In this document: one piece after another, positions 54,914-63,400 of the stretch | Numbering within the stretch: the stretch's first letter is position 1 | Layout of the letters: each line of letters starts with the position of its first letter | NCBI RefSeq assembly: GCF_013372185.1 | Contig: NZ_CP053830.1 | Location: forward strand, 1,116,001 to 1,180,000 | Direction: 5' to 3' | DNA: 64,000 nucleotides | Origin: Campylobacter lari subsp. lari | GTDB taxonomy: Bacteria > Campylobacterota > Campylobacteria > Campylobacterales > Campylobacteraceae | The notes under the pieces: model-generated | Seen by the model: only the letters and a program-made list of their open reading frames with translations | The model's database searches: none | Told to the model about the DNA's origin: nothing | Program-made: the position numbers and the translations under genes

Positions 54914-56071
54914 ATGAAAAAAATTTTCATATCTTTACTTATATCCATAAAACTTTTTGCTATTTCAAGCGTTGAAGAACTTTCTTGGGAAAATGGCAAA
55001 ACTTTACTTGATTTTTTGCAAGATCATTCTATACCACTTAATTTATATTACAATCTTGATGGAGAAGATAAAGAACTAAGCGCAGAAATTGCAAGTGGCA
55101 TTAAATACCAAATGCTAAAAGATGAGCAAGGAGAACTTGAGCAAGTTTTAATCCCAATTAGCGATGATTTACAAATTCATATTTACAAAAATATAGAAAA
55201 TAAATTCGTATTGAGTTTTACCCCTATTTCTTATACTAAAGAAAAAAGAACTATCCGTGTAGCTATTAACAACTCAGCTTATCAAGATGTTTATGATGAA
55301 AGTGGCAGTGTAACCTTAGCAAGAGCCATGGTAAGAGCTTTTAAAAATAGTGTTAATTTTAAAAATGTCAGAAAAGGCGATAGTGTAGTATTAATTTATG
55401 AGCAAAAAAGAAGACTAGGAAGACTTTTTGGCGATATTAGTATCCAAGCAGCTTTAGCTAATATTAGAGGTAAAGAATATTCTGTATTTTTATATAAAGA
55501 TTCTTATTATAATGCCCAAGGAAAAGAACTTGAAAATTTCTTTTTAACCAAACCTGTTAAATACACAAGAATTTCAGATCGCTTTACTAGAGCAAGATAT
55601 CATCCTATATTAAAACGATATAGAGCGCATTTGGGTATTGACTATGCTGCTCCAACGGGCACTCCGGTTAAAAGTGCAGGAGATGGAACAATTAGCTTTG
55701 TTGGAACAAAAGGTGGTTATGGTAAGGTTGTGCAAGTAAAACATGTATCAGGCTATATGACTTTATATGCTCATCTTAGTCGTTTTGCTAAAATCAAACG
55801 CGGACAAAAAGTTAAACAAGGCCAAGTGATTGCTTATGTAGGCTCTACTGGTATGAGTACTGGACCGCATTTGCATTTTGGACTTTATCTAAATAACAAA
55901 GCAATTAATCCTGAAACCATAGTGAAAATTCCAAAATCAAGCCTAAGCGGTAAAAATAAAGAGGAATTTTTAAAAATGGCAAAAGAGTATGAAAATCGCT
56001 TGCAAAGCATTGATGAAAACTATAAAAATCCACCAAAAGAACAAAATATAGAAAATTCTATGGAGCTTTGA
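54914..56071 (+). CDS. M23 peptidoglycan peptidase, HdpA/Csd3-like
   Basis: A 385-residue exported protein: signal (KKIFISLLISIKLFAIS), a two-part N-terminal inhibitory/OapA-like region, then the LytM domain with H..D in AHLGIDYAAPTGTPV (about 237-251) and HLHFG near 319, the zinc ligands of M23 peptidases. Length and neighbours (glcD, pgbA-type) match Helicobacter HdpA/Csd3, a D,D-endopeptidase/carboxypeptidase needed for helical shape. A similar shape role in this organism is an inference. mgtE follows after one base. Confidence 0.87.
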   Translation: MKKIFISLLISIKLFAISSVEELSWENGKTLLDFLQDHSIPLNLYYNLDGEDKELSAEIASGIKYQMLKDEQGELEQVLIPISDDLQIHIYKNIENKFVLSFTPISYTKEKRTIRVAINNSAYQDVYDESGSVTLARAMVRAFKNSVNFKNVRKGDSVVLIYEQKRRLGRLFGDISIQAALANIRGKEYSVFLYKDSYYNAQGKELENFFLTKPVKYTRISDRFTRARYHPILKRYRAHLGIDYAAPTGTPVKSAGDGTISFVGTKGGYGKVVQVKHVSGYMTLYAHLSRFAKIKRGQKVKQGQVIAYVGSTGMSTGPHLHFGLYLNNKAINPETIVKIPKSSLSGKNKEEFLKMAKEYENRLQSIDENYKNPPKEQNIENSMEL

Positions 56072-56072
56072 G

Positions 56073-57416
56073 ATGATGAATGATTTTTTAGAAGCACAAG
56101 AACTTTTAAAAAATATTTCCAAAGATCAAAGCACCTATGAAACCAATGAAGCCCTAAAGACTATCAAAAGATACAATGAAGAGCTTTATTTGCAAACTCT
56201 TAAATCTTTTGATACTTACACACTTGCAAATATAGCTACTATAACACCCGAACATATCTTAGAAGATATTTTAGAACACTTAAGCATTATAAAGATTGCA
56301 AAAGCAGTAGAAGAGCTTGAAAGTGATGATGCAACAGACTTAATTAAGCGTTTTGAAGAACTAAATCCGCAAAAAACTTTAGCTATTTTAAACCGCTTAA
56401 GTTCCGAAGATAAGGAAGAAATTTTACGCCTTAAAAATTATGATGAAAATACTGCTGGTGCTTATATGCAAACAGAAATTTTCACAGCTTCTATTGATGA
56501 GAGTATAGAAAAGGCTATAAAAAGATATAGAATTTTAAAACACTCAGGGCAAGTAGATCAAATTTTTCAAGTTTATATCATAGATAACCAAGGAAAGCTT
56601 TGTAATGCTATCAATCTAAGCGATCTTTTACTTTGGGATTTTAAACTAAGTTTTGCAGATATTATTAAAAATAATAGCGAAAAATATAAAAGCTATAGCA
56701 TAAAAGATCATGAAGATATACAAAAGGCTATTGATATAGTAGAAGATTATGATTTAAGTGTTTTGGCTGTTATAAATGATGATGGAGTGCTTTTGGGTAG
56801 AATTACTTATGATGATATCCATGATTTAATCCAAGAAAATGCAACAGAACAAATTTATAACTTAGCTGGAGTTGATGCAGATGTTGAAGAAGAAAGTGCT
56901 TTTAAAGCAGCTAAAGCTAGAGCTTTTTGGCTTATGATTAATCTTACCACCTCATTAATATCAGCTAATATCATTAGTCTTTTTTCAGGTGAAATAGAAA
57001 AACTTGTAGCTTTAGCGATTTTAATGCCTATAGTAGCTTCTATGGGAGGAAATACTGGCTCACAAGCTTTAGCAGTAACAGTTAGAAAACTCTCACTCAA
57101 TGAAGTAGAATTTAAAGATGCAAAAAAAGTTATATTAAGAGAGAGTGGTATATCTTTACTAAATGGCTTTATTTTTGCAATTATTATGAGTATAATAGCT
57201 TTCATATGGTTTAAAACAGCTCTTTTAGGACTTGTTATAGCCTTATCAATGCTAATTAATCTAGCCTTAGCTGGCTTTGTAGGTTCTTTTGTGCCATTAA
57301 CATTAAAAAAATTTAAAATCGATCCTGCGGTAGGATCAAGCGTAGTGATCACTGCAATTACTGATGGTTTGGGATTTTTTAGCTTTTTACTTTTAGCAAA
57401 AATGATTTTATTATAA
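56073..57416 (+). CDS. mgtE: magnesium transporter MgtE
   Basis: The 447-residue MgtE has the N-domain superhelix (LSIIKIAKAVEELESDDATDLI), two CBS domains (about 135-260; NENTAGAYMQTE-like start at NYDENTAGAYMQTEIF), a plug helix, and five membrane helices from about 285. Cytoplasmic acidic residues close the channel when magnesium is high. PIVASMGGNTGSQALAVTVR is the pore-lining signature. It starts one base after the M23 gene, with ATGATG offering two near-equal starts. Confidence 0.94.
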   Translation: MMNDFLEAQELLKNISKDQSTYETNEALKTIKRYNEELYLQTLKSFDTYTLANIATITPEHILEDILEHLSIIKIAKAVEELESDDATDLIKRFEELNPQKTLAILNRLSSEDKEEILRLKNYDENTAGAYMQTEIFTASIDESIEKAIKRYRILKHSGQVDQIFQVYIIDNQGKLCNAINLSDLLLWDFKLSFADIIKNNSEKYKSYSIKDHEDIQKAIDIVEDYDLSVLAVINDDGVLLGRITYDDIHDLIQENATEQIYNLAGVDADVEEESAFKAAKARAFWLMINLTTSLISANIISLFSGEIEKLVALAILMPIVASMGGNTGSQALAVTVRKLSLNEVEFKDAKKVILRESGISLLNGFIFAIIMSIIAFIWFKTALLGLVIALSMLINLALAGFVGSFVPLTLKKFKIDPAVGSSVVITAITDGLGFFSFLLLAKMILL

Positions 57417-57427
57417 AAAGGAAAACT

Positions 57428-57946
57428 ATGTCAAGCATTACATACAAAGATCAAAATATAGAACTTGCAGGAGTTGAACTAGAAGTTGGCGATAATGCTC
57501 CAAGGGTGGTTCTAAGAACCAAAAACCTTGCCCCAGTAGAAATAGCACCACCTGGGAAAACTCAAATTTTATTAACCATGCCCAGCTTAGATACGCCAGT
57601 ATGCTCAAAACAAGCCAAAGAAACTAATAAAAGACTAGCTTCTATGAAAAATATTGAAGTTATTATTATTAGCATGGATTTACCTTTTGCTATGGATCGT
57701 TTTTGTGCCACTGAAGGGGTTGATAACATTATAACTGCAAGTGATTTTGCATTTAAAGATTTTGGCATAAACTATGGGGTATTAATAAATAATAGTATAT
57801 TTGCAGGGTTATTAGCAAGAGCAGCTTTTGTAGTTAAAGATGGAAAAATAGTGTATAAACAACTCGTGGAAGAATTAATGGGAAAAATTGATTTTAGGGA
57901 TTTAGAACTTTTTATGCATAGAAATTATGGTTATCCTTTGAATTAA
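57428..57946 (+). CDS. tpx: thiol peroxidase Tpx
   Basis: Tpx is an atypical 2-Cys peroxiredoxin reducing hydroperoxides with thioredoxin. The 172-residue protein has the peroxidatic Cys59 in MPSLDTPVCSKQ and the resolving Cys93 in DRFCATEGV, separated by 34 residues as in E. coli Tpx. AAAGGAAAACT precedes the ATG, 12 nt after mgtE. Its stop overlaps the convergent dnaB stop by 4 nt. Confidence 0.96.
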   Translation: MSSITYKDQNIELAGVELEVGDNAPRVVLRTKNLAPVEIAPPGKTQILLTMPSLDTPVCSKQAKETNKRLASMKNIEVIIISMDLPFAMDRFCATEGVDNIITASDFAFKDFGINYGVLINNSIFAGLLARAAFVVKDGKIVYKQLVEELMGKIDFRDLELFMHRNYGYPLN

Positions 57947-59328
57947 CCTTCAAAGTTTGTAACCACAAAATCTTCTTTTGGAGCTTCAATAAAGCACGAT
58001 TTTTCTTTCAAAAAAAGCAAATCCACATGCCCTACAGGACCATTTCTATTTTTACCTATAATAAGCTCAGCCTTTTCTTGCACAGGATTTGGCATAAATT
58101 TTCTCTCATAGGTTTTACCTTCATTTTTGGCTTTATTTTCTCTTTCTTTTTCTTCTTGCTCTCTATAAACCTCATCTCTATATACAAACAAAATCGTATC
58201 TGCATCTTGTTCTATAGCGCCACTTTCTCTTAAATCACTAAGCATAGGACGCTTATTTGCCCTGCTTTCTAATGAACGATTAAGTTGGGAAAGTGCTACA
58301 ACTGGCATATTTAATTCTCTTGCTAAAAGTTTTAAGCCTCTTGAAATTTCGCTTACTTGCAAATGCCTATCATTAAAAGCTGAATTACTCATCATAAGCC
58401 CTATATAATCAACCACACAAAGCTCAATGCTTTCATCTTGAGCTTTAATTTTTCTTAAAATTGAGCGAATATCAGCTATGCTAGCATAACCACTATCATA
58501 AATATAAAGATTTTTTTGCGCATATTCATTACAGGCATCACCCACCCTACTCCACTCATCATCATTTAAATCAGCAATTAGAATTTTTTGCAAAGCAATG
58601 GAAGTTTTTGCACTGATTAATCTTTGCATGATTTGCGTAGCAGGCATTTCTAGCGAAAACATCACAACGCCTTTATTTTGTCTTAGTGTTTTTTCTATAA
58701 AATTTAAACAAATTGTAGTTTTTCCCATACCAGGGCGTGCAGCGATGATTACAAGATCGCCAGGTTTAAAACCCTTTGTCATTTTATTAAGCTCACTAAA
58801 GCCTGTATCAAGTCCCAAAATATCTTTATTTTCAGCCTCTTTTTGCTTTTTAAACTCATCCATAAGCTCAGACATCACCATAGTCATATCTTTAATACTA
58901 TTAGAATTTACTCGGTTAGTAAGATTAAAAATTTCTTTACCTATTTCGTCTGAAATTTGAGAAATACTTTTATCTTCATTTACCCTTGTAGGTATAGTAT
59001 AAGCAAAATTTAAAAGCTGGCGTCTAATGGACTTTTCTCTTAGCTCATAAGCGTATTTGCTCACATCTGCTATAGAAGTAGTGGCTAAAACTTCTGCTAA
59101 AATTTGCTCATCTATTTTTTTGTGTTTTCTTATAAAACTTGCACTTATAGGCTCGCCAGCATTTACGCAAGCTAAAATAGCTTTATAAATATCTTGATGA
59201 GCTTTGAGCGAAAAATCATTAATCTCAATATCAGAAGATATACTAAAAAAAGAATCTTCGCTGTAAATACAAGAACTAAGTATAGCTCTTTCTAAATCTA
59301 AATCAAAATGTTCATTATTTTGACTCAT
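57943..59328 (-). CDS. dnaB: replicative DNA helicase DnaB
   Basis: DnaB unwinds the fork 5' to 3' as a hexamer. The 461 residues have the N-terminal helical domain (FDLDLERAILSSCIYSED), Walker A IAARPGMGKTTICLNF (about 195-210), Walker B in LCVVDYIGLMMS, and LSDLRESGAIEQDADTILFVYRDE (motif 4 and arginine finger). A lysine-rich insert near 395-410 is longer than in E. coli. Campylobacter and Helicobacter lack a canonical DnaC loader as far as known. It lies 12 nt after cysM on the same strand. Confidence 0.97.
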   Translation of the reverse strand: MSQNNEHFDLDLERAILSSCIYSEDSFFSISSDIEINDFSLKAHQDIYKAILACVNAGEPISASFIRKHKKIDEQILAEVLATTSIADVSKYAYELREKSIRRQLLNFAYTIPTRVNEDKSISQISDEIGKEIFNLTNRVNSNSIKDMTMVMSELMDEFKKQKEAENKDILGLDTGFSELNKMTKGFKPGDLVIIAARPGMGKTTICLNFIEKTLRQNKGVVMFSLEMPATQIMQRLISAKTSIALQKILIADLNDDEWSRVGDACNEYAQKNLYIYDSGYASIADIRSILRKIKAQDESIELCVVDYIGLMMSNSAFNDRHLQVSEISRGLKLLARELNMPVVALSQLNRSLESRANKRPMLSDLRESGAIEQDADTILFVYRDEVYREQEEKERENKAKNEGKTYERKFMPNPVQEKAELIIGKNRNGPVGHVDLLFLKEKSCFIEAPKEDFVVTNFEG

Positions 59329-59340
59329 ACATACTCCAAA

Positions 59341-60243
59341 TTATAAATTTGCAAATAAATCAGTTGATAAATATCGCTCAGCTGTATCATTTAACATAGT
59401 TAAAACTTTTTTATCAGGGTTTTCTAAAGCAATTTTTCTAGCCATATAAACATTTGCACCACTTGAAATTCCTGCCATTATGCCATTTTTACCAAGTTCT
59501 AAAGTTGTATTTATAGCATCTTCATTGCTTACACAAACTATCTCATCTATGATTTTTTGATTTAAAATTTTTGGGATAAAATTTGCGCCTATACCTTGAA
59601 TTTTATGGCTTGCAGCAGTATTTTGACTTAAAAGTGGCGAAGCTGCAGGCTCTAAAGCTATGATTTTAATATTAGGATTGTGTTCTTTTAAAATTTCTCC
59701 TACCCCGCTAATAGTCCCACCTGTGCCAAAACCTGCTAAAAAAATATCAAGATCAGGCAAAGCTTTTAAAATTTCTAAGGCAGTATTTTTTCTATGTGCG
59801 TTTTTGTTGTTGATATTTTCAAACTGACTTACCATAAATGAATTTGGAATTTCACTCAAAAGCTCATTGGCTCTATCAAGCGCTCCTTGCATGCCTTTGC
59901 TTGCTTGAGTAAGCTCTAACTTTGCACCAAAAAAACTCATCATTTTTCTACGCTCTATGCTCATAGACTCAGGCATTGCGATAATAAGCTTTAATTTTAA
60001 GCTTGCACAAATCATTGCTAAAGCTATGCCAGTATTTCCACTTGTGGCTTCTATAATGGTTGTTTCTTGATTGATTTTACCTTCACCTAAAGCTTGTTTT
60101 ATCATCTCTACAGCTGCCCTATCTTTTATAGAATGACTTGGATTTAAATATTCACATTTTGCATAAAGATTTGGAGCAAATTCTGTTAAAGAAATAATCG
60201 GGGTATTACCTATACAATCTAAAATATTATTATAAACTGACAT
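59341..60243 (-). CDS. cysM: cysteine synthase (O-acetylserine sulfhydrylase, CysM-type)
   Basis: The 300-residue fold-type II PLP enzyme makes cysteine from O-acetylserine (or O-phosphoserine/thiosulfate in the CysM branch). The PLP lysine is Lys40 in HSIKDRAAV. The phosphate cup is GTGGTISGVG (about 172-181), and TSGNTGIALAM (about 65-75) is the substrate loop. C. jejuni cysM uses this place beside hup as I recall. No serine acetyltransferase gene is adjacent. Type A and B cannot be separated with certainty by eye. Confidence 0.92.
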   Translation of the reverse strand: MSVYNNILDCIGNTPIISLTEFAPNLYAKCEYLNPSHSIKDRAAVEMIKQALGEGKINQETTIIEATSGNTGIALAMICASLKLKLIIAMPESMSIERRKMMSFFGAKLELTQASKGMQGALDRANELLSEIPNSFMVSQFENINNKNAHRKNTALEILKALPDLDIFLAGFGTGGTISGVGEILKEHNPNIKIIALEPAASPLLSQNTAASHKIQGIGANFIPKILNQKIIDEIVCVSNEDAINTTLELGKNGIMAGISSGANVYMARKIALENPDKKVLTMLNDTAERYLSTDLFANL

Positions 60244-60303
60244 TGTTTTCCTTGTAATTTTTTAAAACAATATCAAAAGAAAATTAATACTTAATCTATG
60301 AAG

Positions 60304-60331
60304 AAAAACGCAAAAGTTAGAAACTTTTGCG
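60304..60331 (-). terminator. rho-independent terminator of hup
   Basis: On the minus strand, after the hup stop, CGCAAAAGTT and AACTTTTGCG form a perfect 10-bp stem with a 3-nt loop and are followed by TTTTT. This is a classical intrinsic terminator. Confidence 0.85.
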
Positions 60332-60338
60332 CAAAAAA

Positions 60339-60641
60339 TTATTTTTTAGCTTTTTTAGCAGTTTTAGCAGCAGCAACTGCATCTTTAAGGTTTTTACCTA
60401 CTTTAAATTTAGCAACTTTAGTAGCAGGTACTTTGATAGTAGCGCCAGTACTTGGTACTCTAGCTTCTCTAGCAGCTCTTTCAGCTACAGAAAATGTACC
60501 AAAACCGATAAAGCTAATGCTATCACCTTTAGCTAATACATCAGTGATAGTAGCAATTACTGCATCAGTAGCTGCACCTGCGTCTTTTTTAGTTAGCCCA
60601 GCAGTTTGAGCAACTTGAGAAATAAAATCTGCTTTAGTCAT
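60339..60641 (-). CDS. hup: HU-type DNA-binding protein
   Basis: A 100-residue nucleoid protein. MTKADFISQVAQTAGL opens the dimer helices, GFGTFSVAERAAREARVPSTG leads into the DNA-binding arm, and the C-terminus ends with a Lys/Ala-rich tail (AAAKTAKKAKK), a trait of epsilonproteobacterial HU. AAGGAGC lies 5-6 nt before the ATG. It has its own terminator. HU compacts and bends DNA and influences supercoiling-dependent promoters. Confidence 0.96.
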   Translation of the reverse strand: MTKADFISQVAQTAGLTKKDAGAATDAVIATITDVLAKGDSISFIGFGTFSVAERAAREARVPSTGATIKVPATKVAKFKVGKNLKDAVAAAKTAKKAKK

Positions 60642-60688
60642 AAAAAGCTCCTTGATTAAAAATGATTGTTAAGTTTAACACATTTATC

Positions 60689-60723
60689 AAGCTTTTGCAA
60701 GAGGTTTTCATGCAAAAAAGCTT
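60689..60723 (-). terminator. imperfect hairpin after the O-acetylation operon
   Basis: AAGCTTTTGCA (60689-60699) and TGCAAAAAAGCTT (60711-60723) can pair with a two-base bulge, about 10 nt past the stop of the SGNH-type gene on the minus strand. No clear U-run follows, so it is a weak terminator candidate. Confidence 0.35.
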
Positions 60724-60732
60724 TTCTTAGCA

Positions 60733-61889
60733 CTATTTATCTAAAATACCGCTTGCTTTTATTTGTTCAATTAAAGGATTTAAATCATAATTTTTGATTT
60801 TTTCTTCCATGATTTTAAAATACTCATCCATATTTTCAGGCGTTAAAATATTTGTTTGGTTTTTAATAGCATCAAGTTGCATTGAATTCATATCTATATC
60901 ATAATGAACTGGATCATTATAATTAGACAAATTATCCGCATAATCCAGATTATCAAATCCATAAATTTTTACATTTGGGTATTTATGCGTCGTTGCTATA
61001 AACCATTTTATTGTATTTATATAATTATACAAATACAATTTAGAATTCTGTTTAAAGTAATTAGAATATCCTCTCATCTTATAAAAGGCTCTAGAATATG
61101 TTGGAATTATAAAATTAAATTCCACATTTGGATATACTCTAACAACATCAACCAAATTATCATGGAAATATCTAAAATTATAAGATAAAGTCACATGATC
61201 TTTTTTATAAAACACTGTTTTATCAAAATCACTCTTTATTATACCAACCAAAGCCTCTCGTATATGACGATGTTGTATTCCATTAAACCACTTATGTAAC
61301 CCGCCAAACAATTCTCTTTGATCATTTTTATAGCCCCACTTAACAAAATTTTCCATGTCTGATGATTTTCCTATACACTTACTTTTCAATGAGAATGTAA
61401 GCGCGCAAAGTATAAATCTAGTATTAATATAAATTTTAAAATCATTTAAATTTGAATTATCATATAAAAAATTAAAGTCATTAGTCATTCTACTTTGCAT
61501 TTTTAGATTAATATTATATCCATCAAGAGAGTAAATAATACGTTTAATTTGTTTATTTTTTAATATATAATCTAAAATAATTTTTCTTTGATTAAAAGTA
61601 CTTCCACCTATTGATAAATTAATAAATTGCCCTCCAAGTTTAGAAGATGCTTCAGAGGAAGATGTATTTTGCAGCATGGAACTACCTAAAATCAGAGAGT
61701 CAAATAAATTGTAATCTACAATACCCTTAGCACTAATAGTTAAATTATCATGATATGTTTTTTTCTAAACCAAGGTTCATGATAAAGTTGCAATGGATCA
61801 TATACATAAAGTAAAACTCCTAAAAACAATATAAAAGGCAAAGGTATTAATAAAGAATAAATTACAAATTTTTTATACGATTTAAACAT
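60733..61889 (-). pseudogene. SGNH/AlgX-J-like partner of MBOAT O-acyltransferase, frameshifted
   Basis: The reading frame from ATG 61889 (AAGGA upstream) encodes a membrane anchor (FVIYSLLIPLPFILFLGVLL) and LYVYDPLQLYHEPWF, then stops after 49 codons just past a run of seven A at 61764-61758. One extra A would join it to the second frame, which continues TYHDNLTISAKG..LILGSSMLQNT and runs on to 60733. The 314-residue remainder alone starts at ATG 61677 and lacks the anchor. GSSM resembles the nucleophile block of SGNH hydrolase-fold acetyltransferases, and the MBOAT gene lies 8 nt upstream. It probably takes acetyl groups from the MBOAT protein to a glycan. The break may be a real inactivation, slippage at the A-tract, or a sequencing error. 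Confidence 0.78.
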
Positions 61890-61897
61890 TTTTATCC

Positions 61898-63400
61898 TTA
61901 GAAATTAAAATAAATAAATTCAGTATAAGGAACTGCTCCTAAAGTTATCAAAGCTATATATAAAAAAAGCATGACTAATAAAGAATTTATATAACTAGCT
62001 TTAAAATTTTCAAGTTTTTCAATACTATTTTTAAACCCAATACATAAAATCATACAAATGATAATATAAATTAAAGTTTCATTACTACCACTAATTTGCA
62101 CTAAAGATTCTTTCATTCTATGCCATTTTATAGGTAGTTCCACCCAAGTTAAACCAAACATAGCTTTTAAAAGATTTATAGCGCCTTGAAGATTTTCACT
62201 TCTAAAAAATATCCACGCAAGGTTAATAAAATTAAAAGTTACAAACCATGCAAATATCTTATATACATTATTTTCTTTAAATTTAGCATTTGGGATTATA
62301 AATGTATATATTCTATGAAGCACCATAGCAAGGCCATGTAAAATACCCCATATCACAAAGCCCCAACCAGCTCCATGCCATACTCCACTTACAAAAGCTA
62401 CTATAAAAAGATTTCTCAAATTTATAATCTTAGAAACCCTATTACCACCTAAAGGTATATATAAATAATCTTTTAAAAATTTACCTAATGTTATATGCCA
62501 TCTTCTCCAAAAATCACTTATATTTAATGCTTTATAAGGAGAATTAAAATTAATAGGGAGTTTTATACTAAAAAATAAAGCTATGCCTATAGCCATATCA
62601 CAATATCCACTAAAATCAAAATAAAGTTGAAAAGTATAAGATAAAGAAGTTGCCCAAGCTTCAAAAATATTTAAAGTACCTCCATTTTCAACTATCTTAA
62701 ACCCTGCATTAGCCCAAAGCGCAAAAGAATCAGCAATATATACTTTCTTAAATAAACCCATAGAAAATATAAATAATCCTTTAGCTATATTTTCCCAATT
62801 AATAAGAATAGAATTATTCCAAAGCATACTCTTAAATTGAGGCATCATTTCTTTATGATGTACTATTGGACCTGCTATAAGTTGAGGAAAAAATGTTATA
62901 AACAAAGCATAATCTAAAATATTTATTTTATATGTATTTTCACTTTTTAAACTTTCTATATTTGTTCTTTTATAACAATCTACTAAAAAAGCAATTTGTT
63001 GAAAAGTAAAAAAAGATATAGCTAAAGGTAGTAATATATGCGGCAAAGGAATATTAAAATCTAGTTGGACTATTTGAAAAAATACATTAAAATTTTCTAA
63101 AAGAAAATCAGTGTATTTAAAAAAAGCAAGTAAAGCTAAATTAAAAAACACACCACTATAAAATAACAATTTTACTTTTTTTCTATTAAGTAAAATTAAA
63201 TTTGCAAGATAAAAATTCACACCCATAGAAAGCAATAAAATCAAAACATATTCAACCTTCCAAAAAGCATAAAAAAATAAACTTGCTAAGACTAAAAATA
63301 ATTTTGCGCTTTGAATATAATTAAATTTTTTAAGCATATAAAATATAATTAAAACTATAGGTAAAAATATAAATATAAATTCATAAGAACTAAAAACCAT
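61898..63400 (-). CDS. MBOAT-family O-acyltransferase (AlgI/PatA type)
   Basis: A 500-residue membrane protein with ten or more hydrophobic segments. Family blocks: FFTFQQIAFLVDCY, IAGPIVHHKEMMPQF, FDFSGYCDMAIGIA, NFNSPYKALNISDFWRRWH and FVSGVWHGAGWGFVIWG with the active-site histidine near residue 336. Such MBOAT proteins carry acetyl groups across the membrane to modify alginate, peptidoglycan (PatA) or LPS. The ATG follows immediately after the waaF stop with AGGAG upstream, so it is coupled to LOS inner-core synthesis and LOS acetylation is the most natural guess. Confidence 0.9.
   Translation of the reverse strand: MVFSSYEFIFIFLPIVLIIFYMLKKFNYIQSAKLFLVLASLFFYAFWKVEYVLILLLSMGVNFYLANLILLNRKKVKLLFYSGVFFNLALLAFFKYTDFLLENFNVFFQIVQLDFNIPLPHILLPLAISFFTFQQIAFLVDCYKRTNIESLKSENTYKINILDYALFITFFPQLIAGPIVHHKEMMPQFKSMLWNNSILINWENIAKGLFIFSMGLFKKVYIADSFALWANAGFKIVENGGTLNIFEAWATSLSYTFQLYFDFSGYCDMAIGIALFFSIKLPINFNSPYKALNISDFWRRWHITLGKFLKDYLYIPLGGNRVSKIINLRNLFIVAFVSGVWHGAGWGFVIWGILHGLAMVLHRIYTFIIPNAKFKENNVYKIFAWFVTFNFINLAWIFFRSENLQGAINLLKAMFGLTWVELPIKWHRMKESLVQISGSNETLIYIIICMILCIGFKNSIEKLENFKASYINSLLVMLFLYIALITLGAVPYTEFIYFNF

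Noticed and set aside
56855-57352. 165-codon open frame on the minus strand inside mgtE
   Set aside because: It is antisense to the conserved membrane domain of MgtE, has no ribosome site, and its protein resembles no family. It is a shadow of mgtE codon use.
60298-60609. 103-codon plus-strand frame through hup
   Set aside because: It is antisense to HU and includes the hup terminator. Its Ala-rich hydrophobic look comes from the repetitive Ala/Lys codons of HU.
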